DNA of 64,000 bases. It comes from Gnetum montanum. Its lineage: Eukaryota > Streptophyta > Gnetopsida > Gnetales > Gnetaceae. The notes beneath the pieces are model-generated. The model made no database searches. It had not been told where the DNA came from and saw only the letters and a program-made list of their open reading frames with translations. Where the stretch lies: assembly GCA_015680685.1 (NCBI GenBank), contig MNCI01004978.1, positions 54,726-118,725 of the forward strand. The letters run 5' to 3'. This document shows, one piece after another, positions 34,514-45,323 of this stretch. The first letter of the stretch is position 1; every line of letters begins with the position of its first letter. Both the position numbers and the translations under genes were made by a program.

Positions 34514-34899
34514 GTAAGAGATGTCTTTTTCTTAAGTTTTGGACATAATCAAATAGGTCAAACCTGTAGATATATATCGATATATATACACAATTATCAT
34601 AAAAGATATTCTAAGAAAAGCATAAAGACATAAAGTCCTATGATAGCTAGGGATTAGGATAAGCATGGAGAATCAATAGGACATGAGTCAAGTAAAAGAG
34701 GCAAAATAAAAATTAATAGACCACATAGAGATAATTGAAAAATACATCATCTATTCATAGCCATCCGAAAAATGTTTTACATCAAACTTTCCATAAGAAT
34801 CTCAGAGTACAACTATCCAAAAATCAATCACATATGTGCAAAGTCCCAAAATCACATACATGAGAGTCACAACATGTATTAAGAAGAGAACAAACAATC

Positions 34900-35881
34900 T
34901 ACCGAGGTCTCAATCACTAACCTCAGTAGAATTCTCAAATTTAGAATTCACCTCTACTCAATATGTACAATGAGTATCCTCCTCATCATCATCAATGCTA
35001 GTGCTAGGATGGCTAGATTTCTAAGTGTCATCATCTAAGGATTCAACTTGTTGCACTAGTGCCTACCTAGGATGAATCTTCACTCAATATTAAGAGGAAT
35101 CTAGTGGAGCTAATGGAGCTAGTGGTTGCTGTATAGAAACCCATTGGGACATGGTCCCAAAGATTCTCTTCATAGCTCATTACTCAAAAGATTTAGGAGC
35201 ATCTGCATGATATGGAGTAGTAGAAGTAGGAGTACTTGGAATATGATGATCTAGCTACTACACAGAAGCCTGGTGCTCCCCCTCAACACCAGCTAGGGAT
35301 GCCTCTGGCTCAAAATCTGACTCCATCCCTAAGTTGTATGTGCATGAGAGGCTTGTTGCTAAAGAATGATGTGGAGGAATAGGAGCATCCTCCTCACTGT
35401 TAGAGATAGAAGGAGTAGTGACCTCCTCAAATACTTGTCCATCAAAGGAAGGAGGAATCCTAGTCTCATCTATACTCTTATGCAAGTAATAAAGGTTCCT
35501 CCCAAACTTCCCAATGGCATCAATGATGGGCCTAAATGGCTTCTTCAAAGAAGAGCTAATTTGAGCATTGGAGTATTTTTATCTTCTTAACTATTGAGAG
35601 GCGTTCTTCTTTTTCTTTGAAGGTATAGTATTGGGTCATGCTTCTACGAAATGAGAAGAACTCCTCTTCTCAGCATACTCATTAAGACTTTAGTTGCCTT
35701 TAAATAAAGGCAACTCTGGAATAGGTACGAAATGAGAAGAACTCCTCTTCTCAGCATACTCATTGAAACTTTGGTTGCCTTTAAATAAAGGTAGCTCTGG
35801 AATAGGTACGAAATGAGAAGAACTCCTCTTCTAGGAATATGTTTTTTATTCTTTGATTCAGTATCCTATTTATACATATTA
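34900..35881 (-). pseudogene. Unrecognised frame with 27-residue tandem repeats, 5' of the G polypurine tract
   Basis: On the - strand, coming from the E insertion at 35881, a frame contains two full copies and part of a third of a 27-residue unit (81 bp). The unit contains PELPLFKGNQSFNEYAEKRS. The frame leads, with stops, into the open 96-codon stretch 35258-35548 (KPFRPIIDAIGKFGRNLYYL, then an acidic Ser/Pro-rich part). It lies between where pol should end and the polypurine tract, the place of envelope-like or extra ORFs in Sirevirus-type copia elements. No transmembrane segment is obvious. I do not recognise the family. Confidence 0.45.
35645..35833 (-). repeat. 81-bp tandem repeat
   Basis: tacgaaatgagaagaactcc recurs at 35645, 35726 and 35807, exactly 81 bp apart. 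The unit is a multiple of three and open in one - frame, except for one stop in one copy. Confidence 0.85.
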
Positions 35882-38478
35882 TGTAACAGCCCCTCCTAGT
35901 AAGGGAAAGGTGATGCCTAGGATCAAGTAATCATAGAATGGAAGCATGATAACTAAAACCAATAATGTGCAGAATATATTATATATAGGAAGGTCAAATG
36001 GTACAAAAATTTCCTAACACACCAAAAACTAAACATAGCTATCACTCTATCAAAATGCATGTCTCTACATAAATCAAACTATGCACTACTTTGCTAAAAT
36101 ACAAAAACACATAAACCTCATCATCATATATAGAGGAGTACAAAGAGTTTCATACAAGGATATCTAGTCCACACTACTGTACATGAAAATATACAATAAC
36201 CAAGCACTGAAGGATTTTCCCTCCTCTACTCTCTTTTTCCATGCTTGTCTAGGCTCTTGCGCCTTTCACCTGTAATTAAATCAAGTCAGTACACAATTGA
36301 GTGAAAATCCTTTACACTTCTCTTGCTAGATAGTCAACAAGTGCTACACTAGAGGAGAGGAGTGGGGTACAAGGCAACCTCCAACCACTATTAGTCTTAT
36401 GAATGCTCAAAACAACACACACCATATCAACCATAAAGCTAACATACTATCATATAATCACAAACAAAGCCATAGTCCAACATCATCTATCATGCCCATG
36501 TCATCATACCCATGATATACCATAAATAGTCCATGATCCACATAATCATAATCCAAATAGAACACCTATTCTTAATGATATGACTCACAAACCAATACTA
36601 TCACATACATAGCCTGCGTGGTTGCTAGCATATCTGCACTCAATGTAGCATGTGAAACATTGCCATAAGCACTCATAATAGCTATTTCCTACAAGTCTTT
36701 TATTAGTATTTTGTTTATTCAACCAATGCTAGGGTCTATCAACCTGTGACCTGCAACCACTAACCTTCTAAAGGACTGCCAATAGGGACAAACACACCTA
36801 TGCCATGGACCAATCGTAGGGACAAACACACCTACACTCTCCCACTCTCAGGATGAGGCCTAAGATAAAAGCCTCACTAATGCATCATAGTGGGGGTCAA
36901 TTCATACTACCTCTAGGGTGCCTCATCACCAACCAGTCCACAACCTCATGCTAGCACCATCCACCAATGACCATCACAAGCGTCATCATGAAAACATATA
37001 CATAATCTGACGAGCTTAAGCCAACATAGGTCATAAGCACAACATACCCAAACAAAGATAACCGCACATATCTGCACCTAAATGTTCAATCATTCCATGA
37101 GAACAATACCACGATGCAACAAAACAACATGAAGACCTCGATATGACAAAATAATACCATATTCCTCAAAAGACACATACTTTCATACAAATGACCACTA
37201 GAATAACCTTCAAAATGATATATGCCCAAAGAGAAAAATAATCCCATGACTAGAAAGTACTTCCCAAAATGATCCCAATGACACTAATTTTACCTAAATC
37301 ACACTCCTGGAAGCAAAGTTATGCATGTTCAAAGTTTTATTCATAAACTAATATTTAAATAATATTTAATTACCACCCCAAATGATTGGAACTTTCAAAA
37401 ATGCTTACACCCCAATAGGCCCCAAAAATAGAATATTCTTATCATACCAATCTCATCAACATCACATATCATATTCCACAAGTCCACATCATACCATACA
37501 TCCCATATATATTAATAAAAAATTTGTAACCAAAATCGTACAATTTTGGGAAATATGCAAAATAACATGCCTAAGCTCAAACTTTGAGAATCAATCCCAC
37601 ATGCCCTCATCACATGATCATATACACTAATCCATCACAAAAATACAAGGAAAAGGTAAAACCAACCCACCAATTATAATTATTGGACAAAAAGGCTTAA
37701 ACATGTAGAAAATCCTCAAAAATCCAGCAAGACTCTGTTTCTCTCCCAACAAGTTCTGCACCCACGTAGATATGATCACAGCAATCCCAAATCAAGGTTT
37801 AGAGTAAGCAAACACCATCCAGAGAGCTCAAAATTTAGAAAAATGTGGAAGAAAAGAAGAGAGCAGAAATAAAATGAAAGAAAACATGCTCCTATACATT
37901 TCTATTCATGCAATAGAAAAAAAAAGAAAAACAAAAACCAAGTTTCTCTTGTAAGTAGTGGTGAGGCAGTGGACAAAATAATATAAAACCTATATGTTTA
38001 TTTTATGTTTTAACAAAAAAAAAATGAAAATCAATTATGCACTTTCCTCACATCACATGAGTTACTTTTTCTTTTCTTTTTTTCATTTGAATTATTTATT
38101 ATAACTTTTTTCAAGGAATGATTTTCATAAGTCATTTTTATTTTTCATCTCCACAACTAATATTGTAAATTTTAATCATGTGTAATGCACACCGGGACTT
38201 CAAATCAAAATTTGTTTAAACCTACAAGATCCTTATCATACACTTTACACATTCACATGCCAAAACCACACCCAAACATCATGAAACATAGTGCTATAAT
38301 ACAAATGCTTACATACCAAAATCACACATAGAGCATAAAAACATACCGAATAAGTGCTCTTGTACCCTAATCTAACACCCCTGCTAGAAACATCATCTAT
38401 TTAACACATCACACAAGGCTAGTGTACATAATCACGTTAGTTGAGCATGTAAAGACATCATAATCGTAACATAAAAAT
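35882..38478 (-). repeat. 3' LTR of E, first part
   Basis: Begins tgtaacagcccctcc and aligns throughout with 49829-52460. Ends at the AAAAT target duplicated by D. It contains a poly-A-rich stretch near 37915-37945 and no coding signal. It is about 10% or less different by eye from the 5' LTR in sampled segments. Confidence 0.88.
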
Positions 38479-39303
38479 TGATGAGTGGTGAGGTACCCCT
38501 ACACTCAACCATACGAAACGAGCATAGCATGTGTGATCCGATCAAACTCCGTACACTAAATGCCTACATGCCCCATGGAACACTTGGGGTTAATCATTCG
38601 TTGTCTTCCCAGACTTACTTGTGTTTGTCACGGTGTATGGTTAAGTAAGTCCAAAGTATATGATTTTTATATCTTTTATGTTTTTCTCCCATGCTATCGA
38701 GGTGAAGGGTTGAGAAACTAACTAATGAACTAAGTCTAAATTAACTAGCATCAGCATCCATTCCCACTTACCATACACANAATTCGTTCCTTGACTAGCC
38801 ATACACATCCTTAGATGCTCGTAATCANACTACCAAACGCTAATCGTTACTGGGATCACCATGCGTAACACATGTGCTCAAAGTGGTCGTACTAAGGCAC
38901 TTAACTAGCCTAAGAGTAATGAGCATCCGTTCCTTGANAAATTCTTGTAATCAAGTCGTACTCATGCCATGCTACTACAGGGTAATAAATAACAGGTAGG
39001 AAATAACATGTAAGAAATAACAAGTAATAAATCCTCTTCCATGCACTGCGAGGTTTATCCACAAAGCTCGTCTTTATTGCCGTACACAACTTGTGTTCAG
39101 GTACAATGTTGCTCGAATAAAGATCCGTTCACTTAGGGACTCCTACTGCGAGCACATGAAAAATATTCTATCTCTGGAGTGATTAATGTGCCAGAGTTTC
39201 TCTACTTCTAGCTTAGGATGGGAAATAAGGGGAGTGCCGCCTCTTATTTATAGATTTGGCGGTGGACCACGATATCGAGGCTCATGCGAATCGCATCTCA
39301 TCA
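38479..39303 (-). repeat. 3' LTR of D, assembled with errors
   Basis: 825 bp against 994 bp for the 5' LTR. Single Ns at 38780, 38828 and 38938 surround segments that are out of order relative to 44193-45186: 38781-38827 belongs after 38937. The TATA box is at 39244-39253. The U3 palindrome array is reduced to one GATATC unit. Confidence 0.8.
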
Positions 39304-39316
39304 TACCCCCATGACT
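39304..39316 (-). other. Polypurine tract of D
   Basis: The complement reads agtcatgggggta, identical to the tract of B. Confidence 0.8.
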
Positions 39317-41100
39317 AAATAAAAACTCATCCTCGAGTTCCTTACAATAATATCGGGAAGGTATGGAATTATTGAGGGGAATGGAACTAATGGGATGACA
39401 TGTGAACGGATCATCATTACAAGACTTGAAAAAACCGGTGTTCATGACAACAAGGGTGAACACCTTATTACAATGACATCAGGCCTTTGTTGGCAGTTGA
39501 GAAAGAGAGAGAGAAAGAAGTGTTGCTGCTGCCAACGCCAAGATTGTGCCTTTGTTGTCCATCCGTAAGCACACCATTGATCCTTCAGCACTACTCCATT
39601 CCAAGTGGTTCCTCCAGATACAGTCCGTTATTGCATGGTCACCATATGCACACACAACACAATCTTAATTAGCAAGGGTAAATGAATCATCATGTAATTG
39701 ATACCTTGCTTTGGTGTAAGTCCATTGGCTAAGTTGTGGTATGGCTAATACGGATCTGGAGATATATTAATGATGACTACCGAAGGTGTAGGGGTTAGGA
39801 AGAAAATCAAAAATTTTGGGGCTAGGAGAAAATCAAAAAAATCGGGCCCCATACCCCCATGACTAATCACGAACCTCCGGTAGCATTAGAATGGAGAAAG
39901 AAAAGGTGTAAGAAAGATAGATAAAAAGGGACAACTGAAAACATCAATGAAATGGATGTCAAGATGGTAATGAAACAAATAAAATTAATTGCAAAATGTT
40001 AACAGAAAGAATTTAACTAATGCCCCAAATAGGAATGTCAGTGGGTCCTCCCCAAAGCAGGCTCATGCCTTTAAAGCCCTAACAAACCCACATTCAAAGA
40101 GTTCATAGGCTCTAGGAATGTCATTCAGAACAAGAGTTAAAGTCTTAACTATAAGAATTTACTAAAAATAAAACAATGCATCAACCAAAATATGTATACT
40201 ACTGATACAACCGGCAATGAGGTGGATAATGGAGAGAAGGATAGAGAGAAGAAAATGAAATGAAATCCCAAGAACAAGGTGGTGTACAGCCCCTTGTGTG
40301 TTTCATGATTAATGTGACTTGGCAGATCTCATTCCAACTCCGGTCTCAAACCAACCANNNNNNNNNNNNNNNNNNNNNNNNNNNNNNNNNNNNNNNNNNN
40401 NNNNNNNNNNNNNNNNNNNNNNNNNNNNNNNNNNNNNNNNNNNNNNNNNNNNNNNNNNNNNNNNNNNNNNNNNNNNNNNNNNNNNNNNNNNNNNNNNNNN
40501 NNNNNNNNNNNNNNNNNNNNNNNNNNNNNNNNNNNNNNNNNNNNNNNNNNNNNNNNNNNNNNNNNNNNNNNNNNNNNNNNNNNNNNNNNNNNNNNNNNNN
40601 NNNNNNNNNNNNNNNNNNNNNNNNNNNNNNNNNNNNNNNNNNNNNNNNNNNNNNNNNNNNNNNNNNNNNNNNNNNNNNNNNNNNNNNNNNNNNNNNNNNN
40701 NNNNNNNNNNNNNNNNNNNNNNNNNNNNNNNNNNNNNNNNNNNNNNNNNNNNNNTAAAGGTAAAAACCAAACATTAGCAATCAATATGAATACAGTTCAT
40801 ACCATCATTCCGAACACTTACTAGGTGACAAACTTACATGGTGGAACACACACATACAAAATGGAAAAAGTATAATGATGTTGTTAAAAAACAAGAAAAA
40901 TTAAAGAAAATTGTAAAACAAAAACAAGAAAAGTTAAAGAAATTTGTAAAACAAAAATGTATAAGACAAAAACGTTGTAAAACAAAAACTTAAAAGAACT
41001 AAGGGCCCCATATGATTAGCATAGGTGGACATATCCCCCATGACTGAGTTGTAAGGGAGAGATCCAAAATAATGAATGCCTGTTTGAATTTCTAAGAAGT
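39317..41100 (-). other. Non-coding 3' region of D, with block 2
   Basis: Holds the 24-bp block (40041-40064) shared with F2 and B. By the spacing in B and F2 (about 450-480 bp) block 1 would fall inside the N gap. A-rich repeats (aaaacaaaaac) occupy about 40900-40995. No RT or integrase codons seen. Confidence 0.65.
40358..40754. other. Assembly gap (397 N)
   Basis: Run of N. Apparent open frames crossing it have no meaning. Confidence 0.99.
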
Positions 41101-41222
41101 GCCCAACTTCTCTCAATTGATGATCTTAGATTAAGGGATGGAAGTTGGCGACGCTCATATTCCAATGTGTTTATGCCTTCGTTATTAGCATGGCTAGTCT
41201 CCTCAATTCATTTCATGCATAT

Positions 41223-41830
41223 TTATCTCCTCCTTCTAGTAGCTGTCAACCATGGGGTGTCTACTACTGGTTGTGTGGTTGCTACATACAGGCATCTTTG
41301 TTTCAAGGTTTCAAGAGCACACCTGTTACATGGAGGCATTTCCTCTATGTCATCACTGGATGAATCACTGTATGTGATGCATGGAACTTTCCTCTTCTCG
41401 ATCTTTCCACAAATGTTTATCTTAGAGATTTCCAAGGAAAGATCACGGATCCTAAGACATGCATCTACTGTACATAGCCATGCCCTTCCCATTATAATTG
41501 GGAAGTCCCCTTCATTGTTGTTCACTTCAATCACTAGAAAATCAGCTGGGTAAGACCAACCACACACAGTGGTAATGATGTCCTCCACCAGGGAATGGTG
41601 ATGGACTGGTCTGCCAGCTCTAGTTGAATGTTACTCTTCTTAAATTGGGGCAGGTTCTATGCATGATACATCTCTCATGAAATTAAGTTGACTCCAGAAC
41701 CTGAGTCAAGAAGAGCCCTATGTGGTTTTTTCCCGGTGATCTAGAGATAGATTAAGGGACTTCCAGGGTTAGTTAGTTTCCTGAGAAGGTGGCCTACCTT
41801 AATCCAGTCAGTTACGGTATGCGTTAACAT
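41223..41830 (-). pseudogene. Aspartic protease of D
   Basis: In sense the active-site region ALLDSGSGVNLIS (about 41690-41735) has the catalytic D-S-G triad. After a few stops follows an open frame (41223-41588) with VCGWSYPADFLVIEV and GDFPIIMGRAWL, the retropepsin C-terminal motif, then an acidic stretch and CNRCALETLKQRCLYVA. It is the best preserved protease of the family in the window, though stops lie between the two halves. Neighbouring gag is upstream; no RT follows. Confidence 0.75.
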
Positions 41831-41859
41831 AATCGTATGCGTTAAGATCTATTAGACTA

Positions 41860-42418
41860 AAGGGTGCTCTAAAGTGTTAGATGGTGGAGGAGTGTACATG
41901 GGTCCAACCATTTGTTGTTGTGAGAGTTTGTCTAGGCTTTTGGTTCTGAAGAAGGGTCTTCTCTCTTTACAGTTGTCAGAACCAGTAGCAGGTTGGATAT
42001 TTAAAGCTCTCGCAATGTGACATTGCTACGGTTAAGGAGGAAGTTCCCCTTGCATTGTTAGAGCAGGAGGTGTTATGGGAACTACTTATGGAAGAGGTGC
42101 GGATGGATTTGGAGGATGGTGTGGGTATGGAGTGTCTCCTGGAGGAGAAGGAGTCCTTCTGAAGTACTCCCAAACTTGGTAGTGATAGTGGGGGGTTGTG
42201 TGACTCATAGAGTCACTTGGAGAAATTGGCTGCTACACATAATATCCATAAGGGTCAGGATGTCGATAAAGGTACTGATGTTTCGGCGATGGCATCCCCC
42301 ATGACTATGGGTATTGCCACTGCTAATGTTGTCCAATGGGTTGTGATGGAGTTCCACTTGGATAATATGTTAAGGGTTGGTGGAACTGCCTTGGGTTACC
42401 TTGTGGATAAGGTAACCT
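41860..42418 (-). pseudogene. gag: gag C-terminal Pro/Tyr/Gln-rich tail of D
   Basis: Continues from the open gag frame with LPYPQGNPRQFHQPLTYYPS and further Pro/Tyr/His-rich sequence, with stops. It aligns with the gag tails of A, B and C. It probably forms the disordered link between nucleocapsid and protease. Confidence 0.6.
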
Positions 42419-43372
42419 TCAGGGTTTTTTCCATTGGTTGAGTCTTGGATTAAGCGCATACACCCCAGACTCCTGTAGATGTGAGATGATGGGGCAACAT
42501 CCCTTAGGATGGTCATAGTGGCAGATGTCACATCCACCGTCATCGTCTGTGTTAGAGTCCATAGCCACATCGGAGTTAGTGATTTTCCCCTTACCCTTGT
42601 TATGTGCAAGGCCTAAATCTCTCCACTTTTTCTTACCTTTGTCACTACTTTGTTCTACCTTAGACTCTTCTACAATTTTTAAGATAGTTTTAATTTTAGA
42701 TTCTAAGGAACTCCATACGTCATCTACCTTAGCCACTATTTTTGTTGTTAACTTTTGAAGCGGCAAGGTCTTTCTGTTCACCAACTCTTCGATTGGTGAC
42801 TCATCCTCTTCATCACAAAACTTCACTCCCTTCTTCCAAAGAGAGGGATCACGGTTGTACTCTTCTGCACTTTCCCTTTTGCGTAGCTCACCTTCTTCTT
42901 TTGCTACTTGTTCCAACAAGCGATGTACTTCATGGGCTCTAAGTTGTGAGAGTCTCCCTTGGGCATAAGTTCCAAGGGTTCTTCTAGTTTCATGCCTTAG
43001 CCCATCCACGATGTGACAAAGTTGATCCCGCTGAGCATACCCATGGCCTGGGCAACGATGTAACAATGTGTAGTAGCAGGCCATGACAACATCCAAGGGT
43101 TCATATGTACCTTGCTTCCAGCCTTGGATCTGCTTATGCAAATTGGACACTCTAGAGTACGTTTGATACTTCTTATTGAACAGTTCTAGTATCGTACTCC
43201 ACCTCCTGATGGTTTCCAATTCTAGGGACCAGTACCAGCTCTCTACTTCCTTGGTGAGTGTCCTTGGGAAAAACTTAAGTTTTTCCAACTCATTTTCTAT
43301 ACTATGCAAGGCACAGGCATCGTGGAATGCCTGTAAATGATTTTGCAGATCAGCATTGTATCCCCTTTCAAA
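42419..43372 (-). CDS. gag: gag capsid-nucleocapsid frame of D
   Basis: Open for 317 codons, the longest real coding frame in the window. It covers the capsid domain (ESWYWSLELETIRRWSTILE; YEPLDVVMACYYTLLHRCPG; ETRRTLGTYAQGRLSQLRAH), a charged helix (LLEQVAKEEGELRKRESAEE) and a compact zinc knuckle CDICHYDHPKGC (42497-42532), spacing C-x2-C-x3-H-x3-C. Gag would form the virus-like particle and bind element RNA. The real start lies upstream: the frame is cut by a TGA at 43375-43373, and the N-terminal part continues to about 44055. Whether a product is made is unknown. Confidence 0.85.
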   Translation of the reverse strand, partial: FERGYNADLQNHLQAFHDACALHSIENELEKLKFFPRTLTKEVESWYWSLELETIRRWSTILELFNKKYQTYSRVSNLHKQIQGWKQGTYEPLDVVMACYYTLLHRCPGHGYAQRDQLCHIVDGLRHETRRTLGTYAQGRLSQLRAHEVHRLLEQVAKEEGELRKRESAEEYNRDPSLWKKGVKFCDEEDESPIEELVNRKTLPLQKLTTKIVAKVDDVWSSLESKIKTILKIVEESKVEQSSDKGKKKWRDLGLAHNKGKGKITNSDVAMDSNTDDDGGCDICHYDHPKGCCPIISHLQESGVYALNPRLNQWKKP

Positions 43373-44055
43373 TCATGGGATATTGTTCATGTCTAATCAT
43401 TTGATCTGATTATCTTTTAAATGCCTTGTGGGAATCCTAACTACCTTCGTTATNATGATGACGATCTAAGTGCTCATCCTTAGAGTAAGTGGTTGTTCCC
43501 TCTGTGAACAGTTGGTGTTCACAGGCGTTAGAACCATGGTTATGTATTGTTTATTGTAGGTTTTGATACCCAACCTCCTCCTCATCATTAGGAGGGGGAA
43601 CATCATTTGCTAAAGAACCCGTAATAATGGGTTTCTCATCTCTTGTTTCGCTAAGGACGTGCGGACCTTTGCCCTTCAGCAGTGTATGTTGACTCTCCTA
43701 CCTAAAGTCCCTCATACGTTGGGCATCTGTGGGATAATAATCCCTCATATCAAAATCATCCACAACGTATTCAACGTATAATTCAGTCATGCCTATCTGT
43801 GCCAAGACACAGAAAAGCATGTTTGGGACTGATTGATCTGGAGGTAACATAATGTTACCTTGCAAATCTCTCCAGCGCATCTATTCATCTTGATGGAGAA
43901 TAAAAGTAAAGTTAGGAATATACTCATCAGGATGAGTATATGTCATCTTATATTGTTGAGGCACTGGCTGATTTTGGTTATGTGTTTTATGTTGTCGACT
44001 GTCTCGTGTATGGTCCTGAGGTGGTGAGTTGCTCTTATGAGAAGAAGAAATTTTT
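43373..44055 (-). pseudogene. gag: gag N-terminal region of D
   Basis: Contains YTHPDEYIPNFTFILHQDE near 43900-43955 (compare YTHLDEFVPNFIFILH in A) and the open stretch 43698-43880 (MRWRDLQGNIMLPPDQSVPN). The start codon position of A (ATG before SSSSHK) reads ATT here. A single N at 43454 lies within it. This N-terminal extension ahead of the capsid domain is conserved in A, C and D. Confidence 0.65.
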
Positions 44056-44173
44056 ATCTATGTGCTAATTCACCGTTATATAAATTTTTTCTTTTGATTA
44101 ACCTAAAGGTTTTTTAAGGCTCACAACAATGTGAATGATAACCTTATTTTCTATATGGTGCACAAACACTTAG

Positions 44174-44191
44174 TCCCCAGCAACGGCGCCA
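44174..44191 (-). other. tRNA-Asp primer-binding site of D
   Basis: The + strand reads tccccagcaacggcgcca, one base different from the plant tRNA-Asp 3' end as I know it (TCCCCGGCAACGGCGCCA). It is the best preserved PBS of the family and fixes orientation. Confidence 0.9.
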
Positions 44192-44192
44192 A

Positions 44193-45186
44193 TGATGAGT
44201 GGCAAGGTACCCCTATACTCAACCATACAAAATGAGCGTAGCATGCGCGATTTGGTCAATCTTCATAGACTAAATGCCTACATGCCCCATGGAACACTTG
44301 GGGTTAATCATTCGTTGTCTTCCTAGACTTACTTGTGCTTGTCACGATGTATGGTTAAGTAAGATCAAGGTATATGATTTTTATATCTTTCTATGTTTTT
44401 CTCCTATGCTATTGAGGTGAAGGGTTGAGAAACTAACTAACTCTAACTAATGAACTAAGTCTAAATTAACTAGAATTAGCATCCATTCCCACTTACCATA
44501 CACACCCTGAACTATGCAACCATAGCTACCAAATGCTAATCGTTACTGGGATCACCACGCGTAACGCACGTGCTCGAAGTGGTCGTACTGAGGCACTTAA
44601 CTAGCCTAAGCATAATGAGCATTTGGTCCTTGACTAGCTGTACACATCCTTAGATGCTCGTAATCAAGTCATACTCATTCTGCATTCTAGGAGTTGAGAG
44701 TGAGAGAATCTAATCACGATGAGCAGCCGATTCCTTAATTAGCCGTACACATCTGTAAATGCTCGTAATCAAGTCATACTCATGCCGCGCTACTGCAGGG
44801 TAATAAATAACAGGTAGGAAATAACATGTAAGAAATAACAAGTAATAAATCCTATTCCATGCACTACAAGGTTTATCCACAAAGCTTATCTTTATTGTTG
44901 TACACAACTTGCGTTCAGGTACAATGTTGCTCGAATAAAGATCCGTTCACTTGGGGACTCTTACTGCAGGCACATGGAAAATATTCTATCTCTGGAGTGA
45001 TCAATCTGCCAGAGTTTTCCTACTTCTAGCTTAGGATGGGAAATAATGGGAGTGTCACCTCTTATTTATAGATGTGACGACGGACCGTGATATCACGTAC
45101 GTGACATCGCAAGGGACGATGCGATATCACTTACGCGATATCACATGGGATGCGATATCATGGCTCATGCGAATCATGTCTCATCA
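44193..45186 (-). repeat. 5' LTR of D
   Basis: TGATGAG...CTCATCA, 994 bp. The TATA box is at 45062-45071. An array of GATATC/GCGATATC/ACGTACGT palindromes fills 45086-45162, unusually CpG-rich. An internal imperfect duplication (tacacatcyktaratgctcg) occurs at about 44640 and 44745. Confidence 0.88.
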
Positions 45187-45191
45187 AAAAT

Positions 45192-45310
45192 GAAGCTTCA
45201 TAACATATAAAATACATTAACTCATTCCTAAAAACCCACTAGGACTCCACATGTAACGTATAATGTATAAGAAGATGACCATACCTACTATCTCTAGATG
45301 GGATGTAACA
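45192..45310 (-). repeat. 3' LTR of E, second part
   Basis: The remaining 119 bp of the split LTR, matching 52428-52546 and ending ggatgtaaca. In sense it starts TGTTACATCC right after the polypurine tract. Confidence 0.85.
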
Positions 45311-45323
45311 CTCTCCCCTCCTT
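45311..45323 (-). other. Polypurine tract of E
   Basis: The complement reads aaggaggggagag, directly before the 3' LTR start. Confidence 0.8.

Larger units (their letters stand above)
38479..45186 (-). mobile_element. Element D: complete non-autonomous gag-protease retrotransposon nested in E
   Basis: TSD AAAAT at 38474-38478 and 45187-45191. 5' LTR 44193-45186 (994 bp), tRNA-Asp PBS 44174-44191, gag, protease, about 1.8 kb non-coding 3' region with a 397-N gap, polypurine tract 39304-39316, 3' LTR 38479-39303. RT, RNase H and integrase are absent; the gap as sized is too small to hold them. It is the best preserved TGATGAG element here, with more CpG and a 317-codon open gag frame, so probably the youngest insertion in the window. 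Confidence 0.88.

Noticed and set aside
40260-40784. Five overlapping open frames of 144-165 codons
   Set aside because: They run through the 397-N gap and are open only because N cannot give a stop.
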